DNA of 64,000 bases from Undaria pinnatifida (GCA_012845835.1 JABAKD010000014.1:1076001-1140000), one strand, 5' to 3'. Positions 41,280 to 54,947 are shown, counted from the first letter of the stretch. Translations and numbers: made by a program. The notes: a model not told the origin generated them from the letters alone.

Positions 41280-41339
41280 CTGCACGCCACACAAATCATT
41301 CACAGATCACGCCCAGGTCACCAGATTAGATCATGACAT

Positions 41340-41680
41340 GGGCAAGGCCATCAATAAGAACGAGAACAAGAAGGGTACGACCAACAGTAGTAGCAATGCT
41401 ACGAAAACTAAAAACAAGAAGGGCAAAAACAAGAACGAGAGCAAAACCAAGGGCAAGGGCAACTACAAGGAGGGCAACAAAGCGAAAATCAGAAAAAAGG
41501 ACAAATATATCCTATAATTGGATAATTGGATAAAAGAACAAATGCATGCAATAAATGAACAAATGGACAATTGGGTCATTGCCCAATGGGCAACAGCAGT
41601 TGAAAATTTGGAAACATCGGACAATTGGAAGAGTAGGGCATCGGGCAATTGGACAATTAGATGAACGGACAGTTGGATAA
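41340..41680. repeat. Low-complexity AAGAACAAG and caattggacaattgg region
   Basis: 41355-41510 is Lys/Asn-coding purine-rich low complexity. 41515-41680 is made of short gacaattgg/gggcaattg repeats. Not coding in my view. Confidence 0.6.
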
Positions 41681-42519
41681 TGGTACCGGTGGGCCCTGGT
41701 CCAGGTACTGCCTGTATCACTACACTTGCACGAAGTAATACTACACGATACTGGCTGAGGGAGCTGGTTGCAAGGTTTCTGGCTATTAATACCAGGTATT
41801 AAGGTATAAAGTGGGCGCGTAGCATACGCCCATGAAAGCACAGGCAAGCAAACGAAAAGGCACGAGGGCAAGAGCGCAAGAGGCCAAAAAGCCAAAAAGG
41901 GCATATCATTATGTACCAGGTATCACATCATCACATACCAGGGTGACAACTAGAAATTCGTGCGCATACATACATCTCAACTGAGACGTGTTATGCTATG
42001 CGAGCAACAACCGGTATAATACAAGCAGAATTTGTCAGTGTTGATGCTACAGCAGCAGAAGCGGCAGATGTATGTGCGCTATATTGCATTTCTTATTTTC
42101 TTACACGCATCAGTAGTGTCATATATTGAGTTGCATGTCGAGCAAAGAGTAAAGTCTTGTCTCCTACGTGCAACATTGGATCAGTATGAGAGCGTCAGCA
42201 GCGGGCGACGTATCATAATAGCTACCACAAAATCACGTGCAGGGTGTGCTGTACACTTACTGAGGACGTCGAGCAGTTAGTTATGATAGTTCTGACAATA
42301 TTGATACTATTAGTATACCAGGTACTCATCTTGGTGTAAAAGCGTAAAACCTCTACCAGATACGAACTACGAGTGACGAGTGCATACCAGTAGCAAACGA
42401 CTACAACATGATATTCTGCGAGTGCTGCGAAACAGCAAGCAGCACCATCAAACCAGTACATGGTACAGCGGCGCAGGTACGACGCAGTCGTACCGCTATT
42501 CACTCTCCTACATATAAAA

Positions 42520-42680
42520 AAAAATAAAAAAAACACTCCAGCCGTGAAATCGAATATTTTGTCGAAGCTCATATTTGCAAGCTGTGTGTGATACTCCGAT
42601 CGCGCGTATTACGGGTTGTGTGTCCTCATTAAGGATATAGGTCGGCGACACCCCTTGCAACTACAGTGTAGCTATCAGGG
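42520..42680 (-). mobile_element. Family A right end, inverted
   Basis: Reverse complement of the element right end, with ttttgtcgaa, catatttgcaagctgtgtgt and tcctcattaaggatatagg. Left-truncated. Confidence 0.78.
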
Positions 42681-43319
42681 TATCATCACAAAATGATGCC
42701 AGATACATTTGATATATACGCGCAGAACGAGGCTGAACGTCTTGGTCCCGTTTACCCTGGTATCGGCAAAGGAGTCACCGACCGATCTGTATCCTTCACG
42801 AGGGTACCTAGCACACACTATAGTCCCACCGTAACAAGCGCGATCGAACTACCACAAGCACCTTGCAAAGATGAGGAGTTTTTACAATTTTTCGATCTCA
42901 CAGCTCAAGTGTTTTCATTTTTCGAGAAATGAGGCAGATCACAAACTCTGGCAAGCTAAACAGACCCAGCAGGCAGAAAGTGCTTGCCTTCGCAATTGCA
43001 GCGAAAGTAAACACCAGTACACCAGTACCAACCACGACCGGCAACTTTCACGGTCACCCTCGATGAAGCAGTACAGCAATATCATGAGGGGGAAAATGCC
43101 ATGTATGCCAACCGGCTAGAAAGCATCATGCACATCATTCCCGGTACTAAAGACTAGACTACGGCCATGGAAAAACCAGCCCAAACGATACAGCTGCAAC
43201 TTGCAGTCAGCACGAATATCAGCAGCGCGCGGACACCTACATATGATACGCGTGCATCCCTTTTTCAACAGCAACCATATTTATAAGGACACACCAAAGT
43301 TGCACGCCGGACACATCAT

Positions 43320-43570
43320 CAGTGATATTTTCCCACTTGACGATCTAGACCTTTCAGACAAGATTTGAATGATCTGTATGGTCCAGCTCATGTTACCGGA
43401 TAGGAGCCGTACGATCTGCATGATCCAACAAAATGTTTCCAGGGTTGAACCTGTATCATCCGTGTACAGATCCTGCACAACATCTCGTAACGGCAGATGC
43501 AGGATCTAATGTAGATTATCCAGATGATCTATTTGATCTATATGATCTCGATCATGATCCGTTCGAGGTA
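43320..43570. repeat. GATCTGTATGATCC-type short repeats
   Basis: Variants of tgatctgtatggtccagctc and gatgatctatttgatctata recur four or five times. Confidence 0.6.
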
Positions 43571-43589
43571 TGTTAGTGGGAATCCCGAT

Positions 43590-43690
43590 TTAACTACTGG
43601 AGTCCCAAGACCCCTCCCTATACTAATTCCAAGTAATTATGAATCAAGAACGGGTTTCCGGTTGTAAAGGCGTTACCTAAGAGCACCCTG
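43590..43690 (+). repeat. Family B copy
   Basis: cccctccctatactaattcc through ttgtaaaggcgttac. Confidence 0.82.
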
Positions 43691-43759
43691 TGGTAAGCCC
43701 GAACAGGCGCTCTTAACAAGGAATTGCTCTGATCTGTAGTGGGCAAACTTGATGAAAAA

Positions 43760-43880
43760 TTCAAATGCACTACAGCTGTGAGACAGAGGATTTTGTCGAA
43801 AACTCATCTTTGCAAGCTGTGTGATCCTCCGATCACGCGTATTACTGCGTGTCCCCTCATTACATGAATGTTAAGTCCTT
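43760..43880 (-). mobile_element. Family A right-end fragment, inverted
   Basis: actacagctgtgagacagag through ctccgatcacgcgtattact corresponds to the right ~110 bp. Confidence 0.7.
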
Positions 43881-44159
43881 TAGAACGGTACCCACGATGA
43901 TGGGAAAAAAACGACTTGGAACTAGAGCCGGAACAAAATTGCAGCAATGAAAGGGTCAAGTCCCGACTCCTCTTATCTTGGCCGCTCTTGAATAAGAAAA
44001 CCCACTGTAACGATGTAGTACCATGGTACTACCGTACTAGTCTTGCATTAAAGGACGAAACGTGTTGGTTGGTTATGTATAACCCTCTGGGGCAACGGGG
44101 ACAAGAAAGCATAAATCACAGAAAATAAACGGCAAAATTGGTCTATCAATAGATCAAAC

Positions 44160-44525
44160 AGGGTATAAACAGCGTGAGCGCGCACCGGCACGAGCGGCAT
44201 CATAACGCGCGAGCCGCACATCTCCTTGTAATTTAGCTCAATGACCCGAAATCTTTAGGGAGTTCGTGTGTATAACGGCGTTACTTTGGAGCCACGAAAA
44301 AATGCCCAATTAGCATACCTGGTAACAAGACATACATGGCATGTATGCCGTACACCAAACAGTCTGTACTGATAGTGCGAGCGCGCAGTCGTATCATACA
44401 AGGGGGTACCATCGTAGCGCGCGAGTGGCACATCTCCTTGCAGTTTAGTTCGATGTCCCAAAACCCCGTTTTTATGGAGTGCGCAAGTATAACGGCGTTA
44501 CCTTGGAAAATAGAAAATATCCCAT
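44160..44525. repeat. Two-copy ~200-bp tandem duplication
   Basis: gcgcgag(c/t)(c/g)gcacatctccttg and tataacggcgttac(t/c)ttgga occur in both units, clearly diverged. Confidence 0.82.
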
Positions 44526-44814
44526 GTAAGCCACGAAATAGCGTCTGAGACAACCCCGTGCGCAGAAGAGGCCTCGAAGGCAAATGCTAATGGTAAGGTA
44601 TGCCACACGGGCCACGGCTTACCCCCCCCGTCAGACCTCAGCAGCAGCCCGGTCTGCTTCGCGTGGCCGACGCCATTTTCCGTTTTGCTATACGTAGTCG
44701 TCGTTCATTCGCCACACTTTTCCCCTTTCAACCCCCAAAGGGGGACACGAACATAAAAAAAAAGGCAAGCTGAGATCTACAAAAAAATATGAAACTCACG
44801 GTTCCTTTACACCG

Positions 44815-45075
44815 GAATTAGAGTAGAACGCGTCCATGCGCAAATAAGAAATCGAGCGCGGACCAACTTTCCTATTTCGTATTACAGTAATACGACCTGT
44901 CCTGCACAACGAGATATTTGCAGTCTGTAGTACCAGGTATGGCTGAGCTTTGTAGGAAAGCAACGAACTCGGGAGCCATTTTACACTGTACTTGTTGTAG
45001 AAAGCGCATTCACAATAAGAAACCCAGGACCAACTTTCCCGTTTCGTACTACACGAGGGGTCCTGTGCTAATTAC
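44815..45075. repeat. Diverged duplication around ggaccaactttcc
   Basis: aataagaaa...ggaccaactttcc(t/c)(a/g)tttcgta recurs at 44843-44890 and 45013-45055, each followed by a cctgtcctgc/cctgtgct segment. Confidence 0.65.
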
Positions 45076-45374
45076 TATACTATACTACCCGTGTTGTTTT
45101 AGAGTCTAATGGGTATCGTCGGTGGCGAGTGGCCTGACAGAGCGGGTCTCGCAGGAACTTTATCGGCACCATGGAATAGATTCAGTTCGATACGCTGTCT
45201 TTTTCGAAAGATGAAAGGGCAGCGGCCCCAAAAACAGGCATATGCCGCCATTTTCGAGCCAACAGCAGGTACAATCGGCTGTTTTGGATCCAAGAACAGG
45301 TACACCCTGATCACTGTCAAGACCAAAAAAAGGCACACTCGGGGTACACATAATTAACAAACGGCAGAGCACTT

Positions 45375-45660
45375 CGACCGGCCGAAAACGCATCGTACCT
45401 TCTCCTATCCACAATCCCCCAGGTACGTCCGAATCTGGTCACTGGTCACCAAACATGTGGGTTGACGGCACTCTTGCCCCTTGACGTACAGCCGTCAAGG
45501 AACTCCGCACACAAAAACTAGTATGATGAGTTCAACGACGCCGTGACGGGTCAAAGCTAGACCGTCAACAGGCATGTTCGCTTCGGTTGACCAAAAACGC
45601 ATCGTACATTTTCCTATACGATGATCCCCAAGTACGTACGAATTCGGTCACAGCTCTTGC
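45375..45660. repeat. Diverged two-copy duplication
   Basis: aaaacgcatcgtac(c/a)tt(c/t)tccta and cccaggtacgtccgaatctggtcac versus cccaagtacgtacgaattcggtcac, about 205 bp apart. Confidence 0.8.
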
Positions 45661-46214
45661 TGTCTGTTCGTTTTCAGTTGATTTTGGTCTACAGCAGTGT
45701 GGTCCCTCTATAGTGCGGTGCCTTGCCAGATGACAATCACCGCACTATAGTGGGACCCCGACCTATCCCGGGATAGCGGCATATCTGGTATTCCGTACAT
45801 CGAGGTCGCGTAACGAGCGATTTTCACCGCACTAAACAGGGGACACGCCCCACGGTACAGGTGGACCAAACATTTTCTGAGGCTCTTCACTTGAGGAGCT
45901 CCATACCCCTCCGAGGCAAACATGTCAGGAGACAAGTCAGTCAAGGGAAAACGTCCAGCGGCAAGGGTATAAAACCAAGCCTTCCACACTAAAATCTAGT
46001 AGTTTGCCGTCAGTCAAGGTAATTTTTGGGGACATTGCCGTCTGTCAAGGGCTGGAAGTGCTGTCTCCTGACATCTTTACTCCGAGGCAAAAACCTCAAA
46101 AACCTTATTCGGAGCATACTGAGAGTTCACCCCGATGAAAAAACCCATGTCTTATCATGGGCATAAAATATATATATACAAGTATATGTATGGAAAAACA
46201 CGAACAACACTCCG

Positions 46215-46325
46215 ATGATTTTCGGTTAATAACCCCTTTTTAGAGCCCCAAAATCCCTCCCTACACTAACTACAAGTAAATTTGCCCCCCCAAAGGGTTT
46301 TGAGTTGTAAAGGCGTTTTAAGAAG
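46215..46325 (+). repeat. Family B copy
   Basis: tagagccccaaaatccctcc through gttgtaaaggcgtttta. Confidence 0.82.
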
Positions 46326-46623
46326 CCAACAGCGATACTCGTACCTCCATCGTAGCACGCGTCTGGGGGCCCGCACTAAAAGGTACCTCATCATCGCGAG
46401 ACCAAGACTAATACTGCACCAGGTATGATACGGCCGTAGTAGTTTCAACCAATCAGAAGCCATGCAGTGTTCCCCTTCACGACCCCACCAGAGCGCGAGA
46501 TGGCCCGTGCGTGAGAAGGGCGCGCATGACACATGAGACACACCGCGCGACGGACTCCGCTGTGTCAGTCGAAAATATACCGTTTTTGTTTCTGTTTTCA
46601 TAAGGCCTTATTTTGGCATTTAC

Positions 46624-47244
46624 GTGGGGTACAGAACCGGACACCACATGAAAAACAGAAATAATGACCAAGACTGGTGGTCATACCGCACTCGTATTAA
46701 TATGATAGTTGGGATAAAGTGCGTTTTTACACACTTCGATATATTGGCTCCCTGCCTTTATATCGTAATGATATCCTGTAAATATCAGCGTGGATTTCAT
46801 ATTACCCTGTTTCTTATTATTAATAGGTACATGGTACATGGTAATACCTGGTACACGACTGCGAGTCAGCTCTTGGTGTGGTCAGAATCATGCACACACC
46901 GAGGTATATACTGGTGCTGCTGTGCACAACAAACTCGTTTTGTATCACGAGTACACTTACTTGTAGCCTATGCGAAGCAAAGCTTCATACCCTGGTATAC
47001 ATACCAGCTTCCACTTACCGTATGTATCAAGCACAGGGGATCGACACAGAAAACGTCTGGTGACAAACTGTCTTCATCCTCACACTGCTTAGACTACAGT
47101 GCAGTCTATACAAAGTGTTGTTGCTGTTTTGTATTCTGCGCCTGCGAGGTAATAGTATATTATAAAACGTATATAGAGCTATTAACACAAGCTCTTCACA
47201 CCTGCTACCCCTGGTGGTATGTACCGGAGTATATTTTTATATAG
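46624..47244 (+). other. 206-codon open frame, unrecognised
   Basis: The longest frame in the window free of simple repeats. It is Cys-, Tyr- and His-rich with no motif I recognise, lies in an AT-richer stretch, and shows no splice or family support. A chance frame is quite likely; a single-exon gene cannot be excluded. Confidence 0.2.
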
Positions 47245-48699
47245 ACCTGAACTACAGCACCATCCTGGGCATCGTGTGTTGGCATCACTACTGATAATAC
47301 ATGTATGTCGCAGTCGGTATGACACTCTTCATGGCTGATACAACCGACCCAAAAAAAAATCTTGAAAGTCTCTCACTGCTGTCGAGCATAGCAAGATCAG
47401 CATCACCTGTCACAACACGCATCATCACAACATCTTCAACCAGTGCAGTGCAGGACACCTATATACAAGAAACTCAAATAATATCCCACGCTGGGTTTCT
47501 TAATTGGGGGAGGATATGTTCTACACTATACTTCCTATATAAAACGGTTTCCGGACGAATTCGTACTTGTATTTTTCTGTAAAATTCTGCATACCGTTCT
47601 TATTACCCCATTTCTTGTTCTATAAATAGTTGTCCTGTCCTGCACCTCGTACTGCTGTATAGCGGAAGTGCGTAAGCGCAGCTCGGCAGCAGCTCGGCAG
47701 AACACCCGATGGCGAAGGAAGGGCTGCTGTCCATCGCTGTCGAGCACACGCAACATTACCCCGCACTACTTGTTCATACCAATTCTTGCCGCTTGCCGTT
47801 CAGGGTAAACAGCAGCATCACCCTTGGCATGTTTGCATCCCTATCCATGTCGGCACTGCTCGTACCAGATGCTCGTTTCGATCGACTATTAATACTACAA
47901 GCTAATGGTCAACAGTAGACAGGACACAAATGAGACCCAGGGCAATACTGGTAAGAAACCCAGGTTGGCATTTACAAGAAATAAAAAATTCGGGAGTCAC
48001 CCTTTCTCGAATACAAAAGTACGAAACCAGCCTGAGCCACCGTTCCTGTTTACTGACCATGGGTATTGATAGGTGTCCTGCACAACTGTACCACGCTAAC
48101 TACGACTAAAACTCTCGAAGTACATCTGAAAGACTAGCTGTGGCTGCACAATCACAGCATCTACCGCGGCAATGCGCAAGGCGGGGGGTGTCCTTCAGTA
48201 GTGCACACGGCGAAGGAACACAGGCTGCCCATCGCCGTCAAGCACAAGCAACCACATTGTCCCGCACACGCACATGCTACTATCAATAGCTGCCTGCAGC
48301 AGGGCGAAAAACGAAAAAATAGGAGCAGCTGCATCCCGTTATCCAGTTCTGATCATGTCGGAATGGCTGGGCGTTGACTGCTGTTTGTAGCATACACCCA
48401 CCTAGACGTAAATATAATGATCGTATGATGCAAAATTATCTACACAACGATCACTATATTTATGTCCAAACCGGTACATATATGCCGTGGGCGTGGGCGG
48501 CGGTGAAAAAAACAATCACGCAACTTGCAAAGAGAGTATTGATCACTCAATTAGTCAAACTCACAGCTGACGTATTTGAAATAATTCTAAAAACAGACAA
48601 GAAGGACCCTTCTTTTTTCTTTTCGCAAACCAAAAAAAAATCTGGTGCGGCATTTCTCGCCAATTTGGGGGATGGCAATTACTTGAAAAAAAAAGAAAC

Positions 48700-49765
48700 A
48701 AAACTAAAACTACGAACATTGAACATTTTGGCTACGAACAGCAGCAACAGCAGCAACAGCAGCAGCAGCAGCTCCGCTTTGAACACAGCACTCCGGGTTA
48801 TTGTGTAGACCTAGAGTAGCCTGCTGAACGTGCTGCGCGCATTGGCACGTGCTCGGAGTGAGACCATAAGCACTGGGAGTGGGTCATCGCGGTGTTCGTG
48901 ATTGGCAGATTTGGGCGTCGGTCGTGTTTGCGATATTTGACTTGAAAAAAGTGAAGGATACTGCGAACATTTCGCTACATACAGCATCAGCAGCAGCAGT
49001 AGCTCTGATCTGAGCACAGATATTCGCGGCATCCGGTTTATTGTGTATACGCAGTTTGCTGCTGGTCGAGCGTGCGCATACCAATGCCATCGAATCTGGG
49101 TGTCAACATAAGCAGTAGGCTCATTGATAAGCGTGGGGGAGGGCCGTGACAACCGCTGCGGTGTGCGTGTGATTTCACAGTTTTGGAGGCATCGTTGTGG
49201 GCGATTTGACTCGAAAAAAAAGAAACTGGGAACATTTCCATGGATAATTTCCTTACGTACTACGTTCAGCAGCAGCAGCAGCAGCAGCAGCAGCTCTGCT
49301 CCGAGCACAGCTATCCGGGTTATTGCGTACACGAAGTAGTCTGCTAGTCGAGCGTGCGCCTCCAACTGGAATCTGGGTGTAAGCATAAGCAACAGCCCCT
49401 GAGCTTTGCACGGGATGGGGGAGAGTTGTGCTTGTGAGCGGTGTGTCTTGTGACCCTCGCGAGCTGATCTGATCCTGGCTTGGAAAGAAGGAAGGGAAAA
49501 CAGCTCACCAAACCGCACACACCGCACGAGCAAAACACGTAACGTCTCTTGAAAAAATCGGAGAGAAATCGGAAAAAAAAAACAACCCAAGGAGGAAGGA
49601 AGGACCCTCCCTCCGGCTCCCACCACACGACAAGAGGGGTAAGGCTAGCAGTGGGAGCCATAAGCCACGCCAGGCCGCTCTCTCTTTGGCGGCTTGGGGA
49701 GGTTGCTCGTTAGGCTATCATTGCAACGCTCGATCTGTGAGTGTTGGCTAGAAACGTGCTTGCAA

Positions 49766-49798
<33 letters not shown>

Positions 49799-49830
49799 CT
49801 ATCAGGTGAACATCGTTCGTTGTTGCTACA
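48700..49830. repeat. CTG-repeat-bearing ~250-bp unit in tandem
   Basis: Three units (about 48.70-48.89, 48.93-49.13, 49.18-49.42 kb) share a CAG/CTG run, a cggatattcgcgg/ccgggttattg-like segment, a gagcgtgcgc segment and a tcaagtaa/gactcgaaaaa segment. A CTG run at 49770-49795 resembles a partial fourth. A 271-codon minus-strand frame (48811-49626) runs through the array. Confidence 0.8.
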
Positions 49831-52009
49831 CACACGGTCCCGACACCAAAAGGAGCCGCTTTCGTGAACCAAAAGGGAAGGAGGTCCGACAAGGCACAGG
49901 TCTAGGGGGCACTGGCCCCGCGTCAACTACGCACAGCGGCGACCTGGGCGGTGCCACCATGGCAATGGGCGCCGGTGCCGGCTGCGCACTAACGGTGGCG
50001 GTCGGGTCTGTGTCTGTACAAGCCTCCGGGTAGACACCCCAACCCCCTCGCTTTGAGAGCCGGGACAAGGAAGAAGTCGGACTCCAGCGCAAACCAGAGC
50101 TCGCCTCCCGCCAGGAATAATGCGTCCCCAAGGGACTCCTAAGGAGCGCCCGCGGCGGCTGTGCAGGCACCTTATCCCACGGCTCTACCTCTAGGCTACG
50201 TTTTGGCAATGACCGAACCGCACCGAGAATTTAGCGATTGTTTTGTACTTTTTGAGAAGCTCACCCCCAATCCTGAGCGACAAGCTATGCCCTCTTGCGC
50301 GTTGAAGTGCGGATCTCCACCCCTCTCACCAAGGTAGTGCTTAGTCGTCTTCGATGCAGACGAAGTAGCCTTGGCTTGCGTGCTGGATACTGCACCCCGC
50401 TCTCTGCCCAGGCGATGCCAAGGCTGATGGTGTTACTGCGCCCACTCCCCAAATAGTCCAAGGAAAAATGCGGCTTGTCGCCCAAGGATTAAACAAGCAA
50501 ATGTTCTGAAACCCAGGGAACCGGGGAAAGTACGTGTACGAAACGCTTTTCGAAAACGCGAAGCATACCAACTTTGTCTTAAATATAGATAACGTTTTAT
50601 GATTGATATTGATATAACATGGTCCTTGTATTACGTCCGAAGTGGGACATTCTCCCGCTCTACGAAAAAACACGAAGCAAAACAACATTACGCTAAATAT
50701 AAGAAATGTTTGTATATAAATATAGAGATATAATGGCTATTATAATTAAATGAAGCATCCAGGTTTTGAGATTTTCAATTAATTGCTCTCGCGCCATCTC
50801 GCATCATCACCACTATTCACCATCTCGTCATCACGGCTGACCTATACACCCGTGCCAGGTGTAGAGTAGTGATTCAACACTGTACGTGCAAGCGCTAAGT
50901 GCAGGTTATACAGCCCTAGCTCTACACGTACGGTACGATTGATTATGATGCGAGCTGAGGTCGGTTGCAGATCATGGTTGTTGTGGTGGTCAGTTTTCTT
51001 CCTAATTTTACTCGTTTTGCCGCCTTTGCTTTCGTTTTTCCAATCGTTTTGCTTCTTGTTTTCGCTTTTTTGGTGATTTTCGATTCCCAATTCCCATTGC
51101 TTTGGCCCACAATCTCCTAAAATCCATCATTCCCACATCTGTAAAAAATATCGTTGCAGAGTGCAGCGCAGAATGTAGAGCTGATACGTAGCCTGTTAAA
51201 ATACCACTAATAGTAGCGCCTGCCTACATCAAAGCTATAATTCTAAGGTATGCCCTCCGCCAGCAAAAGACTAGTCTGCCTATCTCGTGCACACGACCAC
51301 GCGCATCTCTCTCAGATTCCAAATTGAGAATTATCCAATTTACTCGATTTTTACACACTAAACTGTTGGCTGTTTGGGTCCGCCCTTCTTCTGCTGCTGC
51401 ATGCAGCAAACAATTCTTTGTTTTGTTGCAACAGCAACGACTCGTACCGAGGACTGCATTTTTGCACTGCTGCATGCAGTACAGCTACAGCAGTATAGTG
51501 ATAATTTCAAGTTTTCACGCCCGCCGCCGTATTCTACAGCAACCTGACGTAGAATGGGTTCAGAACTTGGACTCATCGGCCTTTCCCCGCACGCATATTG
51601 TTAAAATGCCACCACCATGAACTAAAAAAGTGTAAGGAACTTTTGATCATTAATATAAAGACCAAACAGCCATGAAATTCCGTTCAGGTCGGGATGGTAT
51701 AAGACTGAAGTATATGTACCGCTTTTATACTAATGTAATAATAAAAAGGTCATTAAATTTAAGCCCACACTCGTCGATAGGATGGGGCCTGCTTGTAGAG
51801 ACTTTAAGAAGACGGAAATATAGTGATCGTTTTATGATTAATATGATTACTCCATGATCCTTATATTTACGCACCAAATGGTCTTTGCATTCTGCCCAAA
51901 GAGGGGTATCGTACGGCGGTAGGTAATGGATAGAACCAGGAAGGTGTTATCCTGTACCTGGCGCGAGAGGGGCAGCGACCAGTGGACATATCGCATCCAT
52001 ATATTTTAT

Positions 52010-52165
52010 AAAAAATAAAATACACCCCAGCTGTGAGATCGAAGATTTCGGCGAAACTCATCTTTGCAAGCTATGTGTGATGCTCCGATCGCGCGAACTA
52101 CTGGGTGCGTGTCCTCATTAAGGATATATGTCGGCGACTCCCCTTGGAACTGCAGTGTAGCTTGT
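52010..52165 (-). mobile_element. Family A right end, inverted
   Basis: ccagctgtgagatcgaagat through gtcctcattaaggatatatg and gtagcttg. Left-truncated at about the same place as the 42.5 kb copy. Confidence 0.78.
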
Positions 52166-52754
52166 ATGCGATGCATGGCAGCCGGTAATAGACAAAAGAA
52201 CAAAGTACCGTTTCCAGCTAGCTGCCAAAAACATTTGAAAAAAATGAAATAAAAATCGTACAGAAGAACCACGCGCTTCCCTCTCTCGATACTGTTTTCT
52301 TCTGTTGCATGAGCCCTGGCTCTCGTGCGTTAATAATAATGCACCTGGCAGGGTAGGTGCACCAGGTAGTAGTGGTGAATGATCATGCTCAAGTTCATGG
52401 AGCTACCTGGTAGTACCTGATATGTCGGAGTAGCGCTTATTCAATGTGCTTGCTCGGGACCCCCCCCAGCTGGCCGCGGGGGCGAGCGCCACAGACCACA
52501 TACAAACACAAGAAAAACAGACGGGTGGACAGACCACTGCTGTTACATACAGTCAATAGTACTGTTTGTATGCATCCGCCAGCATCGTGGACGGCGGCAT
52601 CTCTTCTAAATATATACTATTTTTTTATTCCTCGCTCTCTCTTGCTCAAACGCCCCACCCAATATCGAAATCCGCCAGCGTAACAAACACTTCCACGCCT
52701 TGGATATCGCCTCATTATCTTTTCAGAGCCGTCCATGCCGCTGCGGCAAATCCC

Positions 52755-53325
52755 ACCCCCCCCCCCGCCCCCAACGCCCCCTCCTTCCCCACCACCCGCA
52801 CCATCGCCTAGACCTAGCACCACGCGTATTATAGCAAACCCCTCCATCTATGCGACCTAAAGCCCCCCCCACCACCACATCCCCCCCCCCCTCCCCCACA
52901 AGAAGGATTTATAGTTTCCACGCACAAACTGACCTGCCCCACCTGTCCCTCCCCCCCGCCCCCCCTCCCGCCCCCCTTTTGATCAAAATCAGGCCCCCAC
53001 GTCCTTCAAAACTCCGCCCTCCCCTCGCCGGTTATTCGAACAGGATTCACTTGATAAACTGATGCATTTCCTTCCACAGCTGTCAGATTTTGTCCCCCTC
53101 AGAAACGGGTTTTATAGTTCCCGCGCACAGACTGCCTAACATCACCCTGTTGACCCTGATAGCCACACTGTAGTTGCAAAGGGAGTCGCCGACCTATATC
53201 CTTAATGAGGACACACAACCCGTAATACGCGCGATCGGAGTATCACACACAGCTTGCAAAGATGAGTTTCGACAAAATATTCGATCTCACAGCTGGAGTG
53301 TATTTTTTATTTTTATAATATATCT
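52755..53325 (+). mobile_element. Family A, second long copy
   Basis: Starts with the same accatcgcctagacctagca and catctatgcgacctaaag segments as the 5945 copy and ends at tttttatttttataat. Confidence 0.82.
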
Positions 53326-54119
53326 GCGTATCATAGAACTGCCCCACCCCAGCTGGCAGGGGGGGGGGAGGCGCGGCTCCTGACCATACAAACTCTTTTC
53401 AAAGACAGGTGGATAGACCCCCCCCCCAGTCAATGTATTATAGAGCAATTATTTCCTTTCCGTTATCTTCTTTTTTTTTCTTTGTTTCTTTTTTTCCAAT
53501 TGACTTGCGTCTGTCGTGCGTATGCGTAGTGATAGGTACTACGTGCAATATATACATACGTGATACTCTTTCTTGGGTGGCAAGCGATATTATAGTCGGT
53601 TTTTCCGGGCGCGAGTAGTGAGACGTATGCACCAGCATGGACCTGGCACATCGTAGGCTGACTCCTGATTTCACTTTTGTATGTTTCTGGTGGAGGCATG
53701 AATTGCGTCGGCTGTGATTTATGCGTGTGCCACCTTTGGTTTGTTTGTGTTTTCCCTAGGGTATTCCTCAGCTCCAGAGTGACTGGAGCCTGTCCTGGGG
53801 ACCACGGACTTGATTATGCGAGTTAATGTGAGAACAACAACAACGGAGCCAATGTATCAGGTATGCATGTATCTATATTATCACGGATCACAGCGCCACA
53901 GCATATATCTGCACATGGGACTCCTCCCCCAGCAGGCGATGAGAGGAGATTAGACCGGTGTGACACATGGAGAAGCCTGGTACTACTCTGGTAAGCTGGA
54001 TAGTAGCGAGGAAACGATCGCTATATTATCCTAGGAGATAGATAATAATAGGTGGTGGCCACAGACAGCCAAACAGGAAGGAGATAAGATAGGCACGCAT
54101 ATGATATATATATGGAAGG

Positions 54120-54382
54120 CATTCCACAGCCGTCGGACCCCCCCCCACCCCCTCAAAAACGGGCTTTTTAGTTTCCGCGCATAGATTACCAGATCATCCT
54201 GTTGACCCTTGCACTAGCTATAGACTACACACTTTAGTTCTAAGGGGAGTCGCCGACCTGTATCCTTAACGAGGACCCACACCCAGTAATACACGCGATC
54301 GGAGTAGCACACACAGCTTGCAAATATGAGTTTCGGCGAGATCTTCGATCTCACAGCTGGAGAGTATTTTTATTTTTATAAT
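54120..54382 (+). mobile_element. Family A copy, left-truncated
   Basis: Begins within the ttccacagccgtcgg segment and continues to the common right end. Confidence 0.78.
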
Positions 54383-54947
54383 ATGGAATATAAGTAATGA
54401 GCGCCCAATCCTTATTGTTGTGGTTGCCAGCCGACTATGTAACATGAAGCTTAATGATGATCACTCTCATGAGCACCCAACATTTGAAGGCGTCTCTATT
54501 AGGAGTAGGAACGGTGATGATCAGTCTCGAAAGGGAACCGTGTGGTCAATGATCAAACGATTAAGGCAAGCAACTAATGAGTACCCTCTCCCCCCTCCCG
54601 GCTGACAGGGGAAGGACGACGACAGACACTACAATAAACACTGCACAGTCAGGTAAGCAAGTGGACAGGCCCTCCCCGTTGGTCACAGCGTCGAGCACCG
54701 TGTATCTCTATACCATAGAGCAGCGCAGCGCAGTACGGGGCATCTACAGTAGGTTTCAGGCGATCCATCAAAACGTTTCGTTTTATGAATAGCACTGTCG
54801 AGATGGAGGCCTGGGTCTCGTGAGGCTCTGCCCTTTGAACCCTATTGGACACCGTTTTGATGGACGCATGCCACTATTAATAATAGCACGGCAAGGCGTG
54901 TGCACCGGTACTTAATTTTTGTTCCTCACCTCTCCTCGGTTGAGGAG

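Noticed and set aside
42693..42932. 79-codon plus-strand frame ending LTAQVFSFF
   Set aside because: Its end is a diverged family A right end (tttcgatctcacagctcaag), so it is repeat-derived.
49826..50209. 127-codon minus-strand Pro/Ser-rich frame
   Set aside because: No splice or homology support; GC-rich composition makes chance frames long.
50340..50690. Minus-strand frame ending GYFVCIEDD as a reverse-transcriptase or RNase H relic
   Set aside because: No further retrotransposon motifs in order, no long terminal repeats; resemblance is too slight.
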